64,000 nucleotides of DNA from Thermohalobaculum sp039821125 (GTDB taxonomy: Bacteria; Pseudomonadota; Alphaproteobacteria; Rhodobacterales; Rhodobacteraceae). Positions 32,982 through 41,900 of the stretch are shown here, in pieces. Positions within the stretch are counted from its first letter, which is position 1. The number at the start of each line of letters is the position of its first letter. Made by a program: the position numbers and the translations under genes. The DNA lies in contig JBCBOR010000011.1 in NCBI GenBank assembly GCA_039821125.1, positions 1 through 64,000 on the forward strand. Direction: 5' to 3'. A model generated the notes under the pieces. The model did no database searches. It was not told the origin of the DNA and was given only the letters and a program-made list of their open reading frames with translations.

Positions 32982-33622
32982 CGTCTTCTCGTGCGGGCTG
33001 TTCGCGCGCACCATCTGGCGAGACCGTCGCAAACGCAAGCGATTGATGGCCGGCCCGGCGGGTGGGCTGCTGTGTCGGCGTGTCTCTTGAAGGCCCGGAG
33101 ATGCCTGTCCGGGGTAGGGATCGCTGTGCGGCGTGTCGCGGCGATCAGTGAAGCGGGCGATCCAGACAAGGTGTGGCCGGCCACGGGGTCGTCATATGCA
33201 TTGGCCCTGGCCCCCGTTTTCCAGGCGGGTGCCAAAGCCGGGTATCCCGGGAGTGTGGCCAAGCGTTACCACGGCCGTGCTAGCGAAGGCAGGTCTGCGC
33301 CGGAATGCTTAAAATTTGCCTAAAATTGCAGCGCGCGGTGGTTTGTTCAGACAATCTTCGGTTGGCAGGCACGACGTGGGCACGGGGCTCCCCGACCGCG
33401 GGTGGGCGCCGAGACGTCTCAGGTCCACACTTTATGGGAAGGCCCCCTCCACGCTCCAGCCCCGCACCCGCGTCGACAAAGCGTCCGCCCAGGGGGGTCG
33501 CCAGTTTCTCGCCAATGGTCCGAAAGACATTGGCGACGGGCGCTGGCCCGGGGCGCTGCGCGCCGTTATTCCGGGCCGGAGGCAGACCGGTCGTCGTGGC
33601 GTAGAGATCGGCGGGTCGAAGC
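32982..33622. other. Gap without a recognised gene
   Basis: This 641-base stretch lies between aroQ and the Gfo/Idh/MocA gene. Several open frames occur on both strands, the longest being minus-strand 33280-33699, but all are Arg/Pro-rich and match no family I know. I see no tRNA fold and no T-run terminator. It should hold the aroQ promoter. A decayed gene cannot be ruled out. Confidence 0.4.
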
Positions 33623-34657
33623 CTAAAGCCGCACGGTCTGTCCCGTCGCGGCCGCCTCGAAGACTGCGAGCGTTGCGGCGAGGGACCGCTGCCCCTCACG
33701 GCCCGAGACGAGCGGCTCTTCCTGCCCCCGGATCACGCGGGCGAAGTGGGCCATCTGCAGCGTGTAGACATCGGCCCGCGCAGGGCGGGCTGCCGACACC
33801 GTGATCTCATTCGTCCAGTCCGGCCCGCCGATCTGGCGCCAGATGCGCAGCCGGGGAAACTCCATCGACGCCTCGGTTCCGAAGATGCGGTACGCATTTT
33901 CGTCATTCTCCGGGAACGTCGGATGGTTCTCCCCTGTCGATTGCTCCCAAGACCATGGGCTTGGCGCGGTGTCCGAGCAGAACACCGTCCCGAGCGCGCC
34001 GTTCTCGAAGCGCAGGGTCAGGACGGCGGTATCCTCGGTCTCGAACCCGCGCACGCCGGACGACGTCATGGCAGAGACCTCGGCGATCTCGCCCAGCAGC
34101 GCGCGCATCAGATCGATATCGTGGATCAGGTTGGTCAGCACCGGCCCACCGCCCGGAGAACGCCGCCAGTCCGGCTTGAAGTAATCGGCCGGTTTGGCCA
34201 CCGAGAACAGAGCGGACAGCCCGACGATGCGCCCGATCTCGCCGTCGTCTATGATCCGCCGAGCCTCGGCCAGCCAGGGATTGTAGCGCCGGTGATGCCC
34301 GGTCAGCAGTCTGACCCCTCGCGCCTCTGCCGCCCGGTTGAGACGCTCTGCCGCGTCCAGTTCGTGGCAGATCGGCTTTTCGACAAGCGCGTGCACGCCC
34401 GCCTCGACACAAGAGAGACCTGCCGCCTCGTGGAGCGCCGTCGGGGTCGCGACAATCGCGCCATCGATGTCACCCGCGGCCAGCATGGCGCGCGGATCGG
34501 TCCAGTATGTGGCCCCGTGCGCCTCGGCCAATCCCTGCGCCGCCGGATCCGGGTCAGCGATGGCGACCAGCACTGCCTCGGGGCACGCAGTGACATAGGC
34601 GATGTGTTTGGCACCGATCAGCCCCGCGCCGATAACGGCGATGCGTACAGGCTCCAT
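33623..34657 (-). CDS. Gfo/Idh/MocA family oxidoreductase
   Basis: A 344-residue NAD(P)-dependent sugar or inositol dehydrogenase-type protein. The Rossmann motif is IAVIGAGLIGAKHIAYV. VATPTALHEAAGLSCVEAGV and the EKP motif in HALVEKPICHELDAAE place the catalytic Lys. A GGGPVLTNLIHDIDLMRALL stretch carries the family His/Asp region. The ATG at 34657 with GGGGACAG before it is preferred over a longer frame. It is divergent from the capsule genes. The family often makes modified sugars, so a link to the polysaccharide is possible but not shown. Confidence 0.9.
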   Translation of the reverse strand: MEPVRIAVIGAGLIGAKHIAYVTACPEAVLVAIADPDPAAQGLAEAHGATYWTDPRAMLAAGDIDGAIVATPTALHEAAGLSCVEAGVHALVEKPICHELDAAERLNRAAEARGVRLLTGHHRRYNPWLAEARRIIDDGEIGRIVGLSALFSVAKPADYFKPDWRRSPGGGPVLTNLIHDIDLMRALLGEIAEVSAMTSSGVRGFETEDTAVLTLRFENGALGTVFCSDTAPSPWSWEQSTGENHPTFPENDENAYRIFGTEASMEFPRLRIWRQIGGPDWTNEITVSAARPARADVYTLQMAHFARVIRGQEEPLVSGREGQRSLAATLAVFEAAATGQTVRL

Positions 34658-34828
34658 GACTGTCCCCGGATGCAGAACTCCCCGCCCGGACACTGCCCCA
34701 GTTTTGATCGCCCGCCAAGACCGCCGGATGTTCCGGCCGCTCGGCGATACGGACAATCAGAGATTGCCTCGCGGATCGATCCGGGTATGGTGCCCCGCGC
34801 GATGGGGATGGCGGAGTGCGAACGCAGC

Positions 34829-36145
34829 ATGACAGGCGATCCCCACACGGCTGCCCCGCGCATCTATCTGTTTTTACAGTCGCATCCTTCGTTCTTTGGC
34901 CGGGCGGTGATCCGCCATATGCGCTGTCAGGGGCATCGGTGCGAGGTGGTGAACGTCTCCCTCGGCGACTGGTTCTTCCGCTTCGGCACCGGGGCGGTGA
35001 ACTACACCGGCCGGCTCGAGGACTGGCCGGACTGGCTCGACCGGTTCGTCACCGAGCGCGGGGTCACGGACATCATCTACTATGCCGATCAAAGGCCCTA
35101 TCACCGGGCGGCCCGGCAGTTGGCACGGCGGCGTGGGATCGACTGCTATGCCTACGAGTTCGGTTATTACCGCCCGGATTTCATCACGCTTGAACGCGGC
35201 GGCATGGGCGTCTTCTCGCACTTTCCGAACGATCCCGATCTGATCGAGCAGCTGGCGGCGGATCTGCCGGATGGCGAGCCCAAGGGCTTTTTCCCCTACA
35301 CCTTCCGGGACGAGGCGGTGAACGAGGTGTTCTATCATCTGACGCCGTGGTTCCTGCCGCTGCTGTTCCCGCGCTATCGCCGGGACCGGATGTTCAACCC
35401 GCTGCTCGAATATCTCAGCTATCTGCCGAAACTGTTTCTGAAGGCACGCCGGACGCGCCGGGCAGACAGCCTGATCGCGGCATTGCGCAAGAACGAGACG
35501 CCCTATCACGTGGTGATCCTGCAGATGCAGGGCGACTATCAGGTGCGCCGTGCCGGGCACTACCCGAATCTCGAGGCAATGGCGGAGGAGGTGCTGAGCA
35601 GCTTTGCCGCGAACGCCGCACCGGACCGGGTGCTGGTCTTCAAGATGCACCCTTTGGAGAATGCGCTGCGCGACTGGCCGGGGATTGTGCTGCGGGTCGC
35701 GGCTCGGCACGGGCTCTCGGAGCGGGTCTTCGTGATTGATGGCGGCGATCTCGGCGATCTCTACAAGGGCGCATCGGGCGTCGTCCTGATCAACAGCACC
35801 GCGGCACTGGCTGCGCTGCAACAGGGTCTGCCGGTCAAGGTGCTGGGGATCGCGGTTTATGATATCGCCCGGATCACCCATCAAAGCACGCTCGACACGT
35901 TCTGGGAGACGCCCGAGCGCCCGGTGCCCGAAACACTGGCCGCCTTTCGCAAGCTGCTGATCGCCGCCGTGCAGGTGAAGGGCAATTTCTTCACACCGAA
36001 GGGGCGTGCCCGGGCCGTGCCAGAATTTGCCCGGCGGCTGGTCGAGCGCGATGTGAACGGTTATGGCGCCTTTGTCGACCCGCCACCGCGGCTGGCGCGG
36101 GCCCGGGCGATGGGCGTGCCGATGATCTACGAGGACGACACGTGA
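34829..36145 (+). CDS. Capsular polysaccharide biosynthesis/export protein (KpsS/RkpJ-like)
   Basis: A 438-residue protein of the capsule-synthesis family that includes KpsS, LipB and RkpJ. In group 2 capsules, KpsS and KpsC build the Kdo linker on the lipid before export. Visible motifs are YYADQRPYHRAARQLARRRG, AYEFGYYRPDFITLERGGMG, ILQMQGDYQVRRAGHY and VLVFKMHPLENALRDWPG. LINSTAALAALQQGLPVKVL and THQSTLDTFW follow. The start could be the ATG at 34829 or either of two Mets just upstream, and no ribosome site decides. Its stop overlaps the next gene as GTGA. It begins the capsule locus. Confidence 0.85.
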   Translation: MTGDPHTAAPRIYLFLQSHPSFFGRAVIRHMRCQGHRCEVVNVSLGDWFFRFGTGAVNYTGRLEDWPDWLDRFVTERGVTDIIYYADQRPYHRAARQLARRRGIDCYAYEFGYYRPDFITLERGGMGVFSHFPNDPDLIEQLAADLPDGEPKGFFPYTFRDEAVNEVFYHLTPWFLPLLFPRYRRDRMFNPLLEYLSYLPKLFLKARRTRRADSLIAALRKNETPYHVVILQMQGDYQVRRAGHYPNLEAMAEEVLSSFAANAAPDRVLVFKMHPLENALRDWPGIVLRVAARHGLSERVFVIDGGDLGDLYKGASGVVLINSTAALAALQQGLPVKVLGIAVYDIARITHQSTLDTFWETPERPVPETLAAFRKLLIAAVQVKGNFFTPKGRARAVPEFARRLVERDVNGYGAFVDPPPRLARARAMGVPMIYEDDT

Positions 36146-37413
36146 CCGGTCCTGCGAGCGTGCTGATCCTTCAGGGACCGCTCGGACCGTTCTATGGCCG
36201 GATCGCCGGTCATCTGGCCGAAGCGGGTGCACAGATCGTGCGGGTCAATCTCTCGGGCAACGATATCGCGGACTGGCCCCGAACGGCGCCGGGCGATGTG
36301 ATCGATTACGATGGCTCGTTGGATGACTGGCCGGTGTTTCTCGATCAGGTGCTTGCACCGCGCGCCCCGGATGTCGTGCTGATGCACGGCGATCGGCGCC
36401 CCTACCACAAGGCGGCGGTGCAGTGGGCCGAGGCGCAGGGCGCGGACGTTCTGGTGACCGAGCTGGGCTATCTGCGGCCGGACTGGATGGTGGCGGAATG
36501 GGGCGGAACCTCTGCCCTGTCCCGGTTTCCGGTGGACCCGGACGAGATCCGCCGGATCGCGGCGACCAGCCCCGAGATCGATTTCACGCCTCGCTGGCCT
36601 GGCAGCACATGGCCGATTGTTCTGGGAGAGCTCCGCTTCACGCTGTTCAATGCCCTGGGGCGTCGACGTTTCCCGTTCTATGCCAGCCATCGGTCGATGC
36701 CGCCGTCGCGGGTTTACACAGGCTGGCTCGCGGGCCGGGCGCGGTCGATGCTGCGCGGCGCACCTCGGCCTTTGCCCGATGCGCCGCGGTTCGTCTTTGC
36801 GTTGCAGTTGGAGGGGGATTTCCAACTTCGCGACCACTCGCCCTTCGCCGGTGTCGCAGCGACGGTTGACCATGTGGTGCAGTCCTTTGCTGACAAGGCG
36901 CCCGGCGGGTCGGTTCTGGTGCTGAAACCCCATCCGCATGAGTTCGCGCGGTCGCAGTTGCTGGCGTCGATCGAGATCGCGCGGACGCGGCATGGCCTCG
37001 GCGACCGCATGGTCGTGGTCGAGGATCAGTCCATCACCGCACTGTGCGCCGGAGCGCTGGGCTTTGTGACGGTCAACAGCTCCGCCGGGATCGAGGCCCT
37101 GGCGACAGGCTGCCCGGTCCATTGCATCATGCCGACAATATACGACGTGCCGGGGCTGACCCATCAGGGCGGGCTGGACGCGTTCTGGTCCGACGCGGCG
37201 GCGCCCGACGCTGACCTGTTCCACGGATATCGCCGGGCCGTTGCCGTCGCTTTGCAGGTGCGCGGCACGATCTATGATCGGGAGGGATGCCGTACCGCGG
37301 CCCATGCCGTGGCGGAGCGGATCATGACCCGGTGCGCAAGCAAGGCCGGTGCCCTCGGCCCGTCACGGCACCGCCTTGCCAAGGCCGCCGCCATGGGCGT
37401 GACCTATGACTGA
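36142..37413 (+). CDS. Capsular polysaccharide biosynthesis protein, KpsS-like paralogue
   Basis: A 423-residue paralogue of the preceding protein with the same motif order: MHGDRRPYHKAAVQWAEAQG, TELGYLRPDWMVAEWGGTSA, ALQLEGDFQLRDHSPF, VLVLKPHPHEFARSQL, VNSSAGIEALATGCPVHCIM and THQGGLDAFW. The shared motifs show duplication, but the two have clearly diverged, so they may act on successive linker residues as KpsS and KpsC do. The start is a GTG at 36142 inside the previous stop. Its stop overlaps the following ATG by eight bases. No membrane segment is seen, which fits a cytoplasmic enzyme. Confidence 0.83.
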   Translation: MTGPASVLILQGPLGPFYGRIAGHLAEAGAQIVRVNLSGNDIADWPRTAPGDVIDYDGSLDDWPVFLDQVLAPRAPDVVLMHGDRRPYHKAAVQWAEAQGADVLVTELGYLRPDWMVAEWGGTSALSRFPVDPDEIRRIAATSPEIDFTPRWPGSTWPIVLGELRFTLFNALGRRRFPFYASHRSMPPSRVYTGWLAGRARSMLRGAPRPLPDAPRFVFALQLEGDFQLRDHSPFAGVAATVDHVVQSFADKAPGGSVLVLKPHPHEFARSQLLASIEIARTRHGLGDRMVVVEDQSITALCAGALGFVTVNSSAGIEALATGCPVHCIMPTIYDVPGLTHQGGLDAFWSDAAAPDADLFHGYRRAVAVALQVRGTIYDREGCRTAAHAVAERIMTRCASKAGALGPSRHRLAKAAAMGVTYD

Positions 37414-38731
37414 GCCGGGCGGCAAACGGGTGGCGATCGTTGGTGCCGGACTTGCCGGGCTGGCGGCGGGCACGTTGCTTTCGGCGCGCGGATACGAGGT
37501 TCAGATCTTCGAGGCGATGGATCGCCCCGGCGGCCGGGCCCTGACCCTGGACCGACCGGACGGAAGTGGCGACCGGGTCGATATCGGGACCCAGTATTTC
37601 CACACCAGCTATCGCCGGGCGCGGGCGCTGATCGCCGAGGCCGGGTTGTCGGACGATCTGCGCCGCATCAAGGGTCGCACCAGGTTCTTCGATGATCGTG
37701 CACCTGGGGGGACGTTCACCACGGGACACCGGGTTCCCTACATTCGCGCAGGCGGCCCGTGGGCCAATCTGAAGCTGACGCTGCGCGGGCTGGCCCGGCT
37801 GGCGCTCAACCCGATCGAGACCTTCGCGGTGCGGTCCTATCCCCGGCTCGATCGGCAAAGCGTCGGCGATGCCGTGTCCGACCCGTTCGAGTGGGATTTC
37901 ACCGCCCGCACGCTGATCGCCGCTGGCGCCCTGATCGAGCCGGAGGGCCACGAGGTCTCGTATCTTCACCTGATCCGGTTGATGCGGATTGTGCTGATGA
38001 CCGACTACCTGTCGCTGGCCGGTGGGACCGCCGCGCTGCATCAGGCGTTGGCGAAACGGCTGAGCATCACCTATGGCGCGCCGGTGACGGGGTTGCTCGG
38101 GGATGGCGCGGTGCGCGGCATAGCCCTTGCCGACGGGACCGAGCAGTGGGCTGATCAGACCATCCTCGCGGTGCCGCCGGGCGCGCTGGCCGGCCTGCTG
38201 CCACCCGACTGGCAGCAGGATCGCGCGTTCCTCGAGGCAATCCACCACCCGCCCGCGGTGATCGTGACGCTCTGGCTGGACCGGCCGCTCGAACCCGGGA
38301 TCTGGTCGTATGTGTTCCCGCAGGGCTCCGGCATGGTCAGCTTTTGCACCGATGCCACCGAGAAGAACCCGGATATGGTGCCAAGCCGCCGGGCCGCCCT
38401 TCAGGCGTGGATCTGCTGGCCATCCTCCGGTCCGGCGATGGCGATGGATGACGCGGCTCTGACCGCCGCGGTGACCGAGGAGCTTTCGCGTCATCTTCCT
38501 GTGATCAAAGAGCGAATCGATTCGGTGCATATTCAGCGCCATCGCCATGCGGTGCCGCAGACCGCCCCCCGGCATTCTGAACAAGCAGCGGCCTTTCTCG
38601 CCCGGATCGACGCGCGAGACGGAGTGCAAATCTGCGGGGATTTCCTGTCCGGAGGCTACATGGAATGCACCCTATGGAGCGCGGAGCGGGCGTTTCGGCA
38701 GATTCTGGCGGCCACTCGCGACGGAGGTTGA
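37406..38731 (+). CDS. FAD-dependent oxidoreductase (amine oxidase/desaturase-like)
   Basis: A 441-residue flavoprotein. The dinucleotide-binding motif VAIVGAGLAGLAAGTLLSAR lies near residue 9, followed by IFEAMDRPGGRA. The C-terminal FAD contact is ICGDFLSGGYMECTLWSAER. These mark the amine-oxidase/phytoene-desaturase/protoporphyrinogen-oxidase superfamily. It has no signal peptide or clear membrane helix. Its start overlaps the second KpsS-like gene, so it is expressed with the capsule genes. The polyketide synthase gene follows after 205 bases. A role in modifying the lipid or the sugar chain is suggested only by position. Confidence 0.8.
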   Translation: MTEPGGKRVAIVGAGLAGLAAGTLLSARGYEVQIFEAMDRPGGRALTLDRPDGSGDRVDIGTQYFHTSYRRARALIAEAGLSDDLRRIKGRTRFFDDRAPGGTFTTGHRVPYIRAGGPWANLKLTLRGLARLALNPIETFAVRSYPRLDRQSVGDAVSDPFEWDFTARTLIAAGALIEPEGHEVSYLHLIRLMRIVLMTDYLSLAGGTAALHQALAKRLSITYGAPVTGLLGDGAVRGIALADGTEQWADQTILAVPPGALAGLLPPDWQQDRAFLEAIHHPPAVIVTLWLDRPLEPGIWSYVFPQGSGMVSFCTDATEKNPDMVPSRRAALQAWICWPSSGPAMAMDDAALTAAVTEELSRHLPVIKERIDSVHIQRHRHAVPQTAPRHSEQAAAFLARIDARDGVQICGDFLSGGYMECTLWSAERAFRQILAATRDGG

Positions 38732-38888
38732 GTTCCGACGCGTACCACTCGTGTTGCGTCGCACCATCGCAGGTGCGAGTTTCGGTTGATAATGCAAGCG
38801 TTTGAACTAATGTCGGGAGCAAGGGGGCGTGTGACCGAAGTACGTAGTGCACGCTAGTGGTCGAAACTTAGGTTTGGGAGCCGCCCCG

Positions 38889-38933
38889 ATGTTCATGAAA
38901 AACCTGAGTATTTCACTCGTTCGGGGGTTCTGA
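38889..38933 (+). promoter_or_regulatory. Possible 14-codon leader ORF before the polyketide synthase gene
   Basis: ATG at 38889 opens a 14-residue frame (MFMKNLSISLVRGF) whose TGA ends at 38933, only three bases before the GTG start of the synthase gene at 38937. A run of five G (38922-38926) inside the leader may be the synthase ribosome site. Translation of the leader could couple to the synthase. Confidence 0.3.
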
Positions 38934-38936
38934 CCC

Positions 38937-41900
38937 GTGGACGGGGGAACGCGCGAAACGCTGGTCGGTGTCACATCCGGCTGTGTCGTCACCGGGTATG
39001 CCTGCCGGCTTCCCGGAGCAAACTCGGCCACCGCCTTCTGGGACCTGCTGAGCGACGGGCGCGCCGCCATCGGCGAGGTTGGACCGGATCGATTTTCCAC
39101 CCAACGTTATCACAGCCGTGACCTTCAGGAGACCGGCTCGGGGTATACGTTCAGCGCGGGTCTCCTCGACGATGTCTGGGGGTTTGATCCCGGCTTCTTC
39201 GGCTTTTCGCCGCGCGAGGCCAAGCAGATGGATCCCCAGCAGCGGCTTTTGCTGCAGGTTGCCTGGGAAGCGCTGGAGCATGCGGGCCTGCGCCCGTCGA
39301 CGCTGCAGAAAGACCGGACCGGGGTCTATATCGGCGCGTCCGCATCGGACTACTCGACGCAGTTCTATGGCGATCCTGCTCGGATTGATGCGCCCTTCAT
39401 GCTGGGCAACACGCTGTCGATCCTGTCGAACCGGATCAGCTATGCGTTCGATCTGACCGGGCCGAGCTACACCGTCGACACGGCGTGCTCATCGTCGTTC
39501 TACGCGCTCGATCAGGCCCGCCGTGCGCTGGATGCGGGTGAGATCGACACCGCGATCGTCGGTGCTGTCAACGTGCTGCTGTCGCCGATGTCCTTCATCG
39601 GGTTTGCGCGCGCCGGGATGCTGTCGCCGAACGGGCGCTGTGCGTTTCTGGACGCGAGCGCCGATGGCTATGTCCGGGGCGAAGGCGCCGTTGTCTTCGT
39701 GCTGCGCCGGGCGGAAGTGGCCGAGGACGGTGGCGACCGGATCCGCGGTCGCCTGATCGCGACCGGGATCAACAGCGATGGGCGCACCAACGGGTTGGCG
39801 CTGCCGTCGGCCGAGCGGCAGGCGGCCCTGCTGAAGCGTCTGCGCCGCCGGGCCGGGATCACGCCCGACGATATCTCGTTCGTCGAAGCGCACGGCACGG
39901 GCACCCGGGCGGGCGATCTGGCCGAGGCCACGTCGCTTGGGACGGTCTATGGTCAGGGGCGGGAGACGCCGTTGGTCATCGGATCAGCCAAGACGAATGT
40001 CGGCCATCTCGAACCGGCGTCCGGCCTTGTCGGCTTGCTGAAGGCGCAAATGGCGCTCGAGCACGGAATGGTTCCGGCCACGCTCAACATCAGCGATCTC
40101 AGCCCCGATATCGACCTCGAGGCATTGAACCTGACCCCTGCGACCGCGCCCGTTGCGCTGGCCGATCAGGATCGTCCGTGGATTGCGGCGGTGAATTCGT
40201 TCGGCTTTGGCGGGGCGAACGCCCACGCGCTGATCGAGGCTTATGACGGTCATGCCGCCGATCTGGCCGCCGCGCCAGAGGCCGAGAGCGGTGCGCCGTT
40301 GATCCTGTCCTCGGCAAGCGCGGATGCCCTGACAGCGTTGGCGTCGGACTGGTCATCGCGTCTGAGCGGTTTGGACCCGGAGCAGGGGATCGCCCTGATC
40401 AACCAGGCCGCGTGGCGGCGGGAGCGCATGGCGCATACGCTTGTCGCGACGGGCAGCACCCCGTCCGCGATTGGCGAGGCGCTTGCGCGTCATGCCGCAG
40501 GCAATGCGGCCCCGACGGTCATCACCGGAACCCGCGCCACAACGGGCCGTACGGCGTTCGTGTTCTCCGGCAATGGCTCGCAATGGGCCGGGATGGGTCA
40601 GCATCTCTTCGAGACGGACCCCGTGTTCCGCCGTGCGTTCTCGGAGACATCCGAACTTTTCGTCACCGAAGGCGGTCATGATCTCGTGGCTCTGCTCGCG
40701 GACCCGGGCCTTGGCGACAAGCTGGACCGGGCGACGGTTGGCCAACCGCTGCTCCTCGCGCTTCAGGTCGGCGTGGTGCAGTCGTTCATCGTGCGCGGGC
40801 TCGAGCCCGACGCCGTCGCCGGTCATTCGGTTGGCGAGGTTGCGGCGGCCTACACTGCGGGTGCGCTCAGCCTTGGCGACGCGGTGCGTCTGATCCAGGC
40901 GCGGGCCAGCGTGCTCGAGACACTGCACGGGACAGGCGGCATGGCGGCGGTGCTCAGCGGTGTCGATGCCCTCGAGCCTGTGCTTGAGGAGTTTGCCAGC
41001 GCGCACGCCGATCTCGGCGCGATCACACTGGCTGCAGACAACAATCCGCGCTCGACCACCATCAGCGGGGGCGCCGACGCCTTGGATGCCTTCGCCAAGT
41101 TCGCCCGGAAGAGGCGTTTGGCGGTCAAGCGGCTGGACGTACCCTACCCCTATCACAGCGCTGCGGTCGAACCGCTGCGCGAGGATCTTCTGACGCGTAT
41201 TCTCGACATCGCACCACGGGACACGCGGATCGACTTCGTGTCCTCCGCGACGGGCTCCGAGATGCCGGGCAAGGTCCTTGGCCCTGAGTTCTGGTGGAAG
41301 AACACGCGCGATCCGGTGCTGTTCCGCGCAGCGGTCGAGACGCTCGCCGGATCGGGATGCCGTGTCTTCGTGGAGATCGGCCCGCGCCCCGTTCTGCAGA
41401 ACTACGTCACGGAGTCCGCGACAGCGGCGGGGGCCTCGGTGCACTTCGTGCCGACGCTGGACAAGGGTCGTCACCAGAACACGGATACCGAGGTCATCGT
41501 CGCCCGCGCCATCGCGGCAGGGGCCCGGCATAATGAAGTCCGGGTGTTCGGCGATCCCGTGCGATATGGCGGCGATCTGCCGGCCTATCCCTGGCAGCAG
41601 AGCCATTTCCGGGCCGAGATGACCGGCGCTGCGGTCGACTCCTACGGGGTCGAGGCGGACGATCACCCCATCCTCGGCTGGCGGGAGCGGCCAGGCACCG
41701 CCGTCTGGCACAACCATCTCAGCACTGCGCGTCAACCGTGGCTTGCCGATCATGTGGTCGGTGGCGCCACGGTCTTCCCCGCTGCGGGCTATGTCGAAGC
41801 CATCCTGGCGGCTGGCGCTGCCGAGTTTGCGCAAGCGGACGGGACCAGCCCAGCGTTGGACCTGTCGGGTCTCGATATTCTTCAGCCGCTGGTGATCGAC

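Noticed and set aside
33280..33699. 139-codon minus-strand frame in the gap after aroQ
   Set aside because: Composition is dominated by Arg, Pro and Gly, there is no ribosome site, and it overlaps the end of the Gfo/Idh/MocA gene in another frame.
34829..36145. Possible 799-aa version of the first KpsS-like protein starting at 33746
   Set aside because: The extra 360 residues run antisense to the Gfo/Idh/MocA gene and look like shadow sequence. Homology starts near 34829.
38760..38800. Possible promoter with TGATAAT before the synthase gene
   Set aside because: No -35 box at a suitable distance. The nearest TTGCGT is about 28 bases away.
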